DNA from: Entophlyctis helioformis
Taxonomy: Eukaryota; Chytridiomycota; Chytridiomycetes; Chytridiales; Chytriomycetaceae
DNA length: 64,000 bases
Assembly: GCA_025526915.1 (NCBI GenBank)
Contig: JAHLKH010000002.1
Span: forward strand, 1-64,000
Direction: 5' to 3'
Part shown: positions 10,936 through 20,800 of the stretch, piece after piece
Position numbering within the stretch: position 1 is the first letter of the stretch
How the letters are laid out: each line of letters opens with the position of its first letter
Made by a program: the position numbers and the translations under genes
Notes under the pieces: generated by a model
The model's input: only the letters and a program-made list of their open reading frames with translations
Databases searched by the model: none
Told to the model about the DNA's origin: nothing

Positions 10936-12324
10936 ATGCTCCGCCAACTGCCGCTTCAGCTGTCGCTGCTCATCGTCGTCTTTAGCGCTTTTCGCTTCGT
11001 CGCTGCCATGGACTGGGCTCTCATCTCGAGTATCGAAAAGTGCAGCGGCAGACCCGCACAGACCACGGTAACCGACTTGACAGACGCCGTCATCCCAGTC
11101 ACGCTGCCTGCCGAGCCAATCCGCTGCACTATGTATGCTCCAATGTCGCCAAACTGGTACGCTGTCTACGCCGATGCAGCCAAACGCAGTCTGTCCATGT
11201 ACCAGTGCCAGACGTCCAACTGCAGCGGAGTATGCAACGTTTTTCGAGCAGACATGTGGGCAAACAGTCCGACCCAAGACTGCGGCGACGTGTTTGTTCC
11301 AGTCTCGTCGAACCCCGTGCTGTCCATCGGGGACATGGACACGTCGCTGCCAGCTTCCACCGTCGCCAAGCTTGGCTACGGCCCTGCTGCATCGGCATAC
11401 TATCTCCAGATCGTTTACCCGCATGAGGCCGGCTGCAAGGGCGATCCTATCTTCGGCATTGTCGCGCGTCTGTTCGAGACGTGCACTCGTGTCAACACGA
11501 CACACTTTGCTATAAGTATCTTCTCGCCAGAAGGCCAGTCAGAGGTCTTTACGCAGACATGCACGGACGCTCAGTGCACGGTCGGCTGCGCTCGCTTCTT
11601 TGCGACGATCAAGCCAGCACCAAAGGGATCGGTATCATGGTGCCCGGGCAATACGCTGTTCAGCTGGCGGCCGACTGAGGGCAGGGGGCTGGTGGCCAGC
11701 TCCGTGTTTCCGCTGGCAATCTCGCCGCAAGCGTCTCCCGTCGCCTCTCCAGTCGCCTCTCCAGTCGACTCTCCAGGCAACAGCACCAACACTGGCAGCA
11801 GCGGGTCGTCCACTCTCTCTCCAGGGATCATTGCTGCTCTGGCAGCCGGTGGCGTGGTGGCCGCTGCTCTCGTTGCAGCGTTGGTTGTCCGGCATCGTCG
11901 GACTGCCTCAAGGCCAGCAACCCCTCGCGATGCCACCGCCGAGGAGCCAGGCACACAGGCCACCGTGGCCATCCTCCCTCCAAAGACAAGGCCGACAGAG
12001 GCTCTGCAGGATCTCCAAGTCGAAAGCAGCATGACACTCCAAGCGCCTTCAGAGCCATCTGCTCGTGGATCGCGTCTCGCCGACCCTCGCATGTCGTCTG
12101 TCCCACCATCGTATCAGGACGCAGAGATGGCACACCGCCAGATTGCTACCGATGTTGATAACCAGCTGTACGGCGTTATCGAAGCCAGCACATCCGATGC
12201 AGCCCGTCGCGACAGCAGCAGCGGTGGCCAGCAAGCGGTGGCGGCAATGGGGTCGCCAGCCATCGATGCCGATATGGAGAACCAGCAATATGGCGTGATG
12301 GAGGCCGACTACAGACTCCGATGA
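10936..12324 (+). CDS. Type I membrane protein with Cys-rich ectodomain
   Basis: A single-exon frame of 462 residues from the ATG at 10936, chosen because a signal peptide starts there (MLRQLPLQLSLLIVVFSAF). The ectodomain to about residue 260 has many cysteines (SSIEKCSG, YQCQTSNCSGVCNVF, TQTCTDAQCTVGCARF), suggesting disulfides. A Ser/Pro repeat stalk (SPVASPVASPVDSP) leads to one transmembrane helix (GIIAALAAGGVVAAALVAAL) with a basic stop-transfer VVRHRRT. The cytoplasmic tail is Pro/Ser-rich and contains PPSYQDAE plus two similar tail motifs, DNQLYGVIEA and ENQQYGVMEA. The frame is open upstream of the chosen ATG, but no signal peptide would result from those starts. Function is unknown; a surface adhesin or receptor is one possibility. 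Confidence 0.75.
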   Translation: MLRQLPLQLSLLIVVFSAFRFVAAMDWALISSIEKCSGRPAQTTVTDLTDAVIPVTLPAEPIRCTMYAPMSPNWYAVYADAAKRSLSMYQCQTSNCSGVCNVFRADMWANSPTQDCGDVFVPVSSNPVLSIGDMDTSLPASTVAKLGYGPAASAYYLQIVYPHEAGCKGDPIFGIVARLFETCTRVNTTHFAISIFSPEGQSEVFTQTCTDAQCTVGCARFFATIKPAPKGSVSWCPGNTLFSWRPTEGRGLVASSVFPLAISPQASPVASPVASPVDSPGNSTNTGSSGSSTLSPGIIAALAAGGVVAAALVAALVVRHRRTASRPATPRDATAEEPGTQATVAILPPKTRPTEALQDLQVESSMTLQAPSEPSARGSRLADPRMSSVPPSYQDAEMAHRQIATDVDNQLYGVIEASTSDAARRDSSSGGQQAVAAMGSPAIDADMENQQYGVMEADYRLR

Positions 12325-12402
12325 TTCCTCTCGTCTCTCTGCACACCTCGCATGCACAGTAAAATGGCCGTGACAATCCTTTGATGAGCTTGATGAGGTT
12401 GT

Positions 12403-12532
12403 CATTGCCACAGCAAGCGCCATTGCCATGGCAAGCGCCATTGCCATAGGATGCACAAACCCTGCATGGCCACAGCACGCAATGCGGCCACAGCACAGCC
12501 TTGTGCCGCATCGCCTTGCGGAGGCTATAAAT
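12403..12532 (+). promoter_or_regulatory. Promoter with 18-bp repeats and TATA box
   Basis: CATTGCCA recurs at 12403, 12421 and 12439 (18-bp spacing, with CAAGCGC between the copies). A TATAAAT box lies at 12526-12532, 60 bp before the ATG of the F-box/ankyrin gene. A TATA at this distance is consistent with a real core promoter. The repeats could be activator sites, which is inference. Confidence 0.55.
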
Positions 12533-12591
12533 GGCAGCAGTCTCTGTTGGCAACAGGACCATCTCACACCAACCATCAACAGCAACACACA

Positions 12592-13560
12592 ATGGGTGCC
12601 TTCCAGTCACAGCCCGAGTCGCAGCCTGCTGCCATCACAGTTCAAGCATCGCACAGCAAGGAGCTGCCGTGGGGACACTCGCAATGGGACCGTCTGCCGG
12701 CAGAGCTCCGAGTCATGATTCTCAAGGAAGCCAGCATCCTCACGCGCTTCTTGGTCGGCATGGTGCCTGCTGCTGGCGGTGGTGCTGGTGCTGGAAAGAA
12801 AACGCTGGACAAGGCGACGGTGCAGCTCATTTGGCAAGAGGTGATCGACAGCGACTGGCAGGGCGACTTGAATCTGCTGCCCGAGATCACGCTCAGCGCC
12901 GACAGCCGCGCGGACAGCAGCATGCAACTCGTGCGATCCGACGAGCTGTTCCTGCGTCTGTGTGCTCGCTTCCCTGATCAAGCCGACAGCGCCGACACCA
13001 GGTCGCTGCTCAAGGACACCAACGCATACAGTGCGGGCGTGGCCAACACCCAGCGTCTGACGGCCCGCTTCATCCACATCCCCATGCACAACGGCTGGTT
13101 CGATCTGCTCGACTTTGACGCTTATCGCATCGCCTTTGGCTGGTTTGCCATTATCGGCGGACACACGGACCTGCTTCGCCATCTCGCCAAGGACCACGGC
13201 GTGGATCTCGCACAGTACGGCAGCCTTGCGTACATCTCGGCGATGGACTGGGCGGCATACAGCGGCCATGTGGACATCCTGCAGATGCTGCACGATGCCG
13301 GCAACACAACGTGCACGATGTGGGCGATGCAGTATGCCACACAGCGCGGGCAGCTGGATGCGGTCAAGTGGCTGCACGAGCACGGATATGGATGCACGCG
13401 GTGGGCCATCCATCAGGGGGCAGAGCGCGGCCATTTCGATGTCGTCAAGTTCCTGCATGCCAACCGACCCGAGGGCGATACGGCCGTGGCGATCAGCAGC
13501 GCATTGGGGAACGGACATCGCCATATCGCCGAGTGGCTGTCTGCCCATCCCCGCATCTAG
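12592..13560 (+). CDS. F-box and ankyrin-repeat protein
   Basis: A single exon of 322 residues. Near residue 35 the pattern WDRLPAELRVMILKEAS matches an F-box start (LP-x-E-[LI]-x-x-x-[IV]-L). The C-terminal half carries ankyrin-like units: FGWFAIIGGHTDLLRHLAKDH, AMDWAAYSGHVDILQMLHDA, AMQYATQRGQLDAVKWLHEH and AIHQGAERGHFDVVKFLHAN. The final unit is GNGHRHIAEWLSAH. These are the divergent, W-L-H-containing ankyrins common in large fungal and amoebal expansions. F-box proteins recruit substrates to SCF ubiquitin ligases, so a substrate receptor is the likely role. A Gly/Ala linker (AAGGGAGAGKK) separates the F-box from the rest. The stop is 46 bp from the stop of the convergent minus-strand gene. 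Confidence 0.8.
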   Translation: MGAFQSQPESQPAAITVQASHSKELPWGHSQWDRLPAELRVMILKEASILTRFLVGMVPAAGGGAGAGKKTLDKATVQLIWQEVIDSDWQGDLNLLPEITLSADSRADSSMQLVRSDELFLRLCARFPDQADSADTRSLLKDTNAYSAGVANTQRLTARFIHIPMHNGWFDLLDFDAYRIAFGWFAIIGGHTDLLRHLAKDHGVDLAQYGSLAYISAMDWAAYSGHVDILQMLHDAGNTTCTMWAMQYATQRGQLDAVKWLHEHGYGCTRWAIHQGAERGHFDVVKFLHANRPEGDTAVAISSALGNGHRHIAEWLSAHPRI

Positions 13561-13606
13561 ATCCGACCTTAGACACCACTGATGTTGAAATACAGTTCAT
13601 TTGGCA

Positions 13607-16600
13607 TCACTCGTTGGCGTCGTTGGGGAGCGTTTCCATGAACGACTGCGTGCCCGGCGTGGATTGCGACCGAGAGGCCGTCCCTGCACAGCTCGTGCGG
13701 CCTTCGAGGGCGGCCATCATGACGGACACCGTATCGGCCGCGTGGACCGTCTCGCTCGCATCAAACGCGATAAACTCGATCATCGGGCTCTTGGGGTCGT
13801 TGGCACCGCCGGCATGTGCACCGGCATCTGGCCGGGCTTTGAAGGCAGGCGGCTTGGCGGGCCGGTTGGCGCGCTTGACGGGGATGAGCAGCGCGTGCGG
13901 CAGATGTGCGGGGAGCTGGTGGGATTTGGGGAACACGGGCCGTGTTGAGGGTGCTGGCGCGACAATGGTGTTCATCTTGGCTCTGGACGAGAGCGTGGGC
14001 ACAGTGAGTCTGGAGAGTCCTTGCAGAGGTGCTGGCGGTGCGAGGGTAGGGTCTGTGGCATCTGGCTGCAGGCTGTCCGAGGCCGGGTCAGAAGCTGGCG
14101 GTGGGCTGTCATCAAGAGTGGACGCCGGCTTGCGACGCGGGTGCGACAGATCCGTTGTCTTGACGGTCGGTTTGCGTGACCCCAAGGAGGCGCGTGGCTT
14201 GGCCAGCGATGTGCGGCTGGCTACGCTCGAGTTGGAATCGCCGGCATCCTCCTGCGTCAGCGTCGACCCTGCAGACACCATTGACGACAATGACGCCGAG
14301 GCCGACAGCTGCTGCTTGGCCGATCCACGCACAGATCCACGCGCCTGTCTGCGAACAGACTTGCTGTTCCGTTTGCAGGCGCTGCTCTTGCCCTTGAGCG
14401 AGCCTCTCCGTCTGGCAGTCACGCTCGAAGTGCCGTCGTTGGTTCCGTCGGATGCATACGAGCTCCGGTCTCCATCATCGTCATCGCTCAGGTCGAGACG
14501 GCTTGGCAGGCTGCCGCCGAGCTGTCGGGATACCCGCGAGGTGAACGACGGCGCAGCGCTTGCATGTGCACGCATGCCGGCAGCGATTGCACGTCGCGAC
14601 GCGTTCTGTGTTTCTGGCACAGGCAGCGCGAGTGTTTCCTGGCTCCATGACGATGTGGTTGATGGTGTGCTTGACGTCAATGCAGGTGCTGCAGACAGAT
14701 GCCGGGCCTTGACTGCTGCTGCAGGTGTGCTGGCGCGGCCCTGCGTGTGCGCACGGCAAAAGTCAGCACTGCCCGCAGATCGCGTCCAAAACAGGCCAGC
14801 AAGGAACGTACCTGCGACGCCTGGTCGTCAGCTCCGTCGATGCCCAGCGGCAGAATGCGTTTGCCAGTGAACCGCATGACCAGCGTCTCGATATCGTCGT
14901 GTTCTGGATCGCTCAACGAGCCGCTGCGGTACGGTGCAAACCCCATCGAGTCTTGGCCATAGTTGGGTGCACCGAGTCCGTTCAACAGCGTCTTGCCGCT
15001 GCCGAGCCCGCCCAGCTTGGACCGCTTGTCGAGGCGTTTGGCCGGCGACGCACCGACGAGCACCTCGACCGCAGGCTGGCCGTCGGCGTCTGTGTCGCTG
15101 GCCGGCAGCGATCCAGCCGGTCCCTGCAGAAACGCAGGACTCGCGCGTCCATCTAGCAACCGCCTGTCACGGACATCGCCCTCGGAACCGCCTTGCCCAG
15201 CCGCTGCCCCACCACCGCCACCAGCACCACCACCACCAACGACAATCGATCCGCTACAAGCCGCACCAGGACCACCACTCGGTGCCAACGGCGGTCTCTG
15301 CACAAACACCCGCGGGTTCACCATACCAGGAGCAAGCGCGCCAGCACCGGCACCGAGCGCGCCACACCCACTGCCTCCACAACCACAACCACGACCACCA
15401 CCACCACCAGCAGCACCGCGACCGCGTCCGCGACCGAGACCGCGACCGAGGCCAAGGACCGAGTCGGGCGGAAACGGCCAGCGGCCGTGCGACACCAGCT
15501 GCGAGTGCCGCACGGCCATGTCGATGCGGGCGACGGTGGCACGGGCACCGGCTTCTCGGCCCACAGGCCGCGATCGTCGGGCATGGACTCGACAAAGCGG
15601 AGGAAGCGGTCGTAGCGGTGGTACTCGGTCATGTCGGTGGAGCGGGATCGTCGGGCTGTGTGGATCCGTTGGCCGCCGCCGCCGCACAGCAGCAGTGGTG
15701 GTGATAGTGGTGGTGTTGCACTGCTGATCCGTGGCGATGGCAGGGGCAGACGAGTGCAGGCCGGCGGTGGACTCGGCGGCCAGCTGGCGGTACGCGTACA
15801 GGGATTTGAGTTTGAGCGTGTCGCTGAGGTTGCGCGACGCGAGGACGGCAGCGGCAGAGGCGGCGGCCGAGGCAGCGGTGGCGGCGGCGGTGCTGGCGGG
15901 GATGAGGACGCCGTGCGGGCCCATGATGAGGCCCTGGGCGTAGTGGTACGCGCAGCCGTCCTGGGCCTGCTGCTGCTGGAGGAGGAGCGATGTCGATGGC
16001 GGGACCGAGGTGGACGGGCCGTTGCTGTTGGGGGCGATCATGAGGAACGGGCCACTGCTGGCGTCGGCCGGCGCGGGCACCGTGTCCTTGAGGAGCGCGT
16101 AGACGGGTCCCGGCGTGATCATGCCCGCGACGGTCGGTGGCGGCTGGGACGTCTGCGAGCCGCCGCCGCCGCCGCCGCTGCTACTACTGCTACTACTACT
16201 GCCACCGTTACTGCCACCGGCCCCGCAGTGCACGAGGCATCGTGGTCACGGGCAATCGAGGACGACGACGCGGTGCACGAACCGCCGCAGTCGGCCGGCA
16301 GCTTGTACTGGTACTTGAGCACGCCGTTCAGTCCTGCACGCGACATGGCGACGGGCGGCTGCGGGCCGCCGTTGCGCGCCGCACCCGGTTTCTTGACGAC
16401 CGTCGGCGAGACTTCAATGTGCCGGCGGCGGCAGCGGACCCTGTTGCCATGATCGCGCCGTTGGGTCTCGCAGAGATGTACTTGGAGCCATTCCACAGCC
16501 GGTCGGTGCGGCCGACGAAATGGGGGAGCGACGACCGTCTTGGCGGCGGCAGCGGCAACAGCGCAGCAATCGCAGCCTCATCCGTTGCGCCAGTCGCTGG

Positions 16601-17397
16601 CGCAGCAGCATTCGAAGCCTGCGTCGTGCTCGCAGGACTCAATGCAGTTGTCGTTGTCGATGGCACCGCATCCGACGCGGCACCTTGTGCCAACGCTTGA
16701 CAACTGCTGTTGCTGCTGCTCTTACTATCAGTGCCTCCGCCCATGCCACCAGTGCCGCTGGTCGGATGCGGACCAGACCGCCCCGTGACGGGCGGCATCA
16801 TGTCAGCCGGCACGGCGGTCAAGAACGTCGGCGACGGCCCATCGCCGCCTCCGGGACACACGGGTCGTCATCAACGCCAGCAGCGCGGCCGACAGTGAAC
16901 GCGCCGGCCGTCACAGCAGTCGTGGCAATGAGCCGCAGGAGCTCGCGCCGCCGCGACGCGCGCATGTGGTGGCCGATGCTGCTGTCCGTGTGTTTGGTTG
17001 GAAGCGGATGAGGTGCATGGGGTGCAGGAGCGGTGTGCGCCAGTATTTCGGTCGATCGCTGCGGGACACCGGGCGATGTGTCGGAGCAGAGGCTGGCGCT
17101 GCTCCGCCGTCTCGAGCCGACGGTGCAGACGCTGTGGTGCAGTGATCGTCGGGCCGGTGCCGGCTGGAGCGACGGATGGCCGGCCAGATGCCGAGCGGCG
17201 GACGACGGGCGGTCGGATGCGAGCGACGAGCGACTGCCGTGGCTGCCGTGGCGTCCAATGTATCGCTTCGAGTGCGGCACAAAGGCGCTGGGCACGGAAC
17301 GCATGAGCTTGACCATGCGCTCGCGGTGTTTGCGCACGGCGGTGGCGCTGCCATTGGGATCGTACACTCGACACGCCTTGGCAAAGTCGGTCGTCAT
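13607..17397 (-). CDS. Large low-complexity protein, frame broken in several places
   Basis: Coding-like sequence on the minus strand from the ATG at 17397 (MTTDFAKACRVYDPNGSATA) to a stop at 13607, but the frame changes several times. More conserved-looking islands lie in different frames: LPHFVGRTDRLWNGSKYISA (near 16500), IEVSPTVVKKPGAARNGG (near 16400), GLNGVLKYQYKLP (near 16320), TDMTEYHRYDRFLRFVESMP (near 15610) and IDMAVRHSQLVSHGRWPFPP (near 15500). The last is HDDIETLVMRFTGKRILPLG (near 14870). Gly-, Ser- and Arg/Gly-rich runs lie between them, and one intron donor (CAG|GTACGT) is seen at 14810. One restored G near 15560 (EKPVARATVARID) and one restored C near 15640 (APTDMTEY) rejoin neighbouring islands, so missing bases explain at least some breaks. 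No family is recognised. Confidence 0.45.
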
Positions 17398-17823
17398 GCG
17401 CGGGTGGTGATCGAGTGCCTGCGTGTGGCGTGGCTTGGTGTGTGAGAGTGTGGGTTGCAGTCGATCGAGGCGCAGTTGGCTGGTTGCGATGATGCTGTGC
17501 AGACGGGGCAAGCAACCGACACGGCCTTGTGCGTCTCGTTGCCAAGATAGTGACCGACCGACCGATCGACCGCAAACAAATCTGCCCCGCGACATCCACG
17601 ATCTGCACTTTCAAAAGCCACGTGACTCTACCCGTCTAGACAGTCACGTCGCTGCCAACTCTGCACGAGAGCCTCAATCAAGAACAGCCCAGCGCGGCTG
17701 CAATCCAACGGTCCAACATAATTGACAGCAACATTTATTGGTTGCACTCCCTGTACTTGCTTGCTCCCTGCCACGCCATGTTCATCAGAGGGACAAGACT
17801 GTGTGGATCATGCCAAAAACCGG
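17398..17823. other. Intergenic region
   Basis: Between the start of the low-complexity gene and the stop of leucyl-tRNA synthetase, both on the minus strand. It should hold the promoter of the former and the 3' UTR of the latter. No coding or RNA gene is seen. Confidence 0.5.
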
Positions 17824-20800
17824 TTACAAGAGGCGGTACGTTGGCGCACCGGGCAGAGCCGCGTCTGCCTTGCGAATGTCTTCCTCGTCCACACCGTCCA
17901 CGCCGACGACAAGCTTCTCCTTTTGCAAGAGGCGGATCTCCGACACGCGCAGGTTCATAAGGTCGCGGCGGAGCGAGTCGAGGTTGGCCTGGAGCGTGTC
18001 CAGCTCAGCAAAGTCGAGCTTGCGGTCCAGAGCCTGCTTGCCCAACGCCTCGACGCTCTTCTTCATGGCTGCAATAAACGGCATGACGCGCTTGTCCTTC
18101 ATCAGACCCGCAAGCAGATCCTTTTCCTGGCCGGCGATCGGGCCCTTGTCCTTGCCAGTGAGGAGATCCTTTTCCTGGCCGGCGATCGGACCCTTGTCCT
18201 TGCCAGTGAGGAGATCCTTTTCCTGCCGGCGATCGGGCCCTTGTCCTTTCCAGCGAGCAGATCCTTTTCCTGGCCGGCGATCGGGCCCTTGTCCTTGCCA
18301 GTGAGGAGATCCTTTCCTGGCCGGCGATCGGACCCTTGTCCTTGCCAGTGAGGAGATCCTTTTCCTTGCCGGCGAAGGCACCCTTTTCCTCGTCCCAGGT
18401 GCTCTTGAGTACTCAAGGGCCATTTCTTGCCATTCGGGGTACTCGGCAGCGACGTAGATACGCAGAGTGCGCTTGACATCGGCGGCGGCAGGGGCCACCT
18501 CGGCAGGCTTGGCACCCCGCTTGGACTTTTCTTGGCCGCAGCGTCTTCGGCAGAGCGGATCTTGGAGCCAATCTCGCGGACATAGGCTGCTGCCGAAAGG
18601 AGCGACACGTCGGCGGCACCGGCCTTGGGCCACAGAGCCAACATGATCGACTCGGGCTTCTTGAGCAGGTCCACCCATAGGTGTTCGGACCAGTGCGGGG
18701 TGATCGGGGCCATGGTCAGGGCCTGCACCTCGATGAAGCGGTTGATCAGGTCCGCGTGCATGCCCTCAAACGTCTCGGCCGTGGAGCCGTACAGGTTGAT
18801 GCCCTGGCCGGTCGTGGCCTTGCGGTACTCGTTGCGCGCGTTCTGCAGGTCGTAGAAGCTGATCTTGAGGGCCTCGCGGAAGAGCATGCCGCCGTACGCC
18901 TTGTCTGCCTGGACCGTGATGGCGTCCATCTCGGCAGCAAACACACGGTCGTTCCACGTGAACGGGCCGGTGCGCAGCTGGCCCTTCTTGCCAAGGTCCA
19001 GAACCTCTTCGATCCACTCCTTCTCCGTGAACAGCTTGAGGATGGCGTCGTCGGCGGTCTTCTCGACAAAGTTGGCGTCCTCGAGTCCGTCACCGGCATC
19101 GGCAAGGGCAAAGCGCGTGGCATCGGCACCGTAGCGGGCAATGATCTCGCGGATCGTCTTGAACGTGCCCGTCGACTTGGACATCTTCTCGCCGTTGAGC
19201 AGGAGATGGCCGTTGGTGCGGATGGCCTTGGGCCACTTGTCGCGGCCAAAGACGGCAGTGTGGTTGTAGAGGAAGAAGGTCAGGTGGTTGTTGATCAGGT
19301 CCTTGCCCGAGCAGCGGAGGTCGAGCGGGTAAAAGTAGTTGAACTCGCGCCGCATCTTCTCGAGCGTCGCGCGGTCAATCTTGGAGTCTTCGGGGTAGGG
19401 GGCATTGACCAGGATGTAGGACCAGACGTCGTCCGTCATCTGCTCGGGCAGGATGCCGCCAGAGCCGGGCTTGGATCCGTCCAGGTTGCCGCCGTGCAGG
19501 ATGTGGGCGACGGTGTAGTAGGCCATGTAGATGGTCGAGTCCGAGAGCGACTCAATCAGCCAGTCTCTGTCCCAGGGCAGACGGCTTCCGAGACCAAACG
19601 ACCGCGAGCAAGCCCATTGGTTGAGCCAGTCGAGAGTCTTTTCAAACGCGTGCCGAGTCTCTTCCGTGTACGTGTTCATCTCGGCAAGGCACCTGCGCGT
19701 TGAAGAAACGGGGCGGTTAGACAGCGGCATGGCAGGGCAGCAGCAAAACAGACAGCCGGGCAGCTATGTAGGCAGCTTGGCAGGCAGACTCACTTCTTGG
19801 TGATGCGCTTCCAGCTCTCCTCTCCGTAGTCCATGTACCACTGCGACGCAAGGGTGACCACACACTCGTCGCCACTGCGGCTCATAATGAGGCCCTCGGG
19901 CTCGCAGTAGACAAATGCGTCGCCGCGGTCAATGAGCTCTTGGCGGATAACGGGCTTGGCTTCTGGACGGGCCTGTGGCAGTCGGGTTCAGGATGGCAGC
20001 ATCAGAGTTGCGAGTAAGCAACAGATCATGCCAGTGGCAAATCACGGATAGGCATGGCAAGCCAGGGCAATGTATCAATCGCAACGAGAGGTGTGGTGGG
20101 GTGTGTGTGTGTGTGTGTGTGCAGGCGTCAGGATAATAAAAAAGTCTCCGCAGAGCTCGTTGAGCCACTAATCGGTAGAACGAAAGTTATATAGATACAG
20201 CATCATTCGCCGCAAAGCACACACACACTCGCACACTCGGACAGCACACATTGCAGCCAGCAGCGACTGGGTCTGACGGCCAAAAAGGGGGGACAGGGGC
20301 GAGATGCACTTACGTTCCAGCGTGGTCGCCCACAATCAGGACGCCTTGGTAGAAGCCCTCCTTGTAGACGAGATCCTTGGCCTCGGCGAGCTGCTTCTTG
20401 TCCTTTGAGAGTTGATCTTGAGCATCTCGACAACCTTGACGGCAGACAGGTCGCCAAATGTCGGGGTGCGGATGATGGCGCGGGGGGGCAGGAAGGGCTC
20501 GACCCACTTCTTCTGGACGTTGTAGTAGGCGGCCTTCTTGGCGAGATCGAGGAGCGTGACGTAGTCGTCTGGCGAGTCCGAGGGCACGGACGTGACGATA
20601 CCGGTGCCGGTCGTGGCGAGGACGCCCTCCATGGGGAGAGTGTAAATGTGCTCAAAGTTGCTCAGAGGGGCAGACAGCGGGACGCCGACGAGGTCCCAGC
20701 CCTTGAGATCGGCGAGCTTGTGGACCTGGCCCTTTTCGGCAAAGAGCGACTGCCAAGCCATGTTGCGGGCCGCGCGGTCTGTGCACACCCACGCCTCCTT

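Noticed and set aside
14481..14759. Cys/His-rich frame resembling a zinc finger (CNRCRHACTCKRC)
   Set aside because: The same bases in another frame give a Ser/Arg-rich sequence that continues for 350 codons to the gene's stop. The cysteine spacing matches no known finger, so I treat it as chance.
18117..18400. CRISPR-like array
   Set aside because: The 48-bp units are direct, back to back, without unique spacers, and they encode protein in a eukaryotic gene.
17824..20410. Programmed frameshifting or pseudogene status for leucyl-tRNA synthetase
   Set aside because: Six separate breaks are all one-base homopolymer losses whose repair gives conserved residues and a correct final phase. No slippery site or stem is shared, and the enzyme is essential with no second copy seen here.
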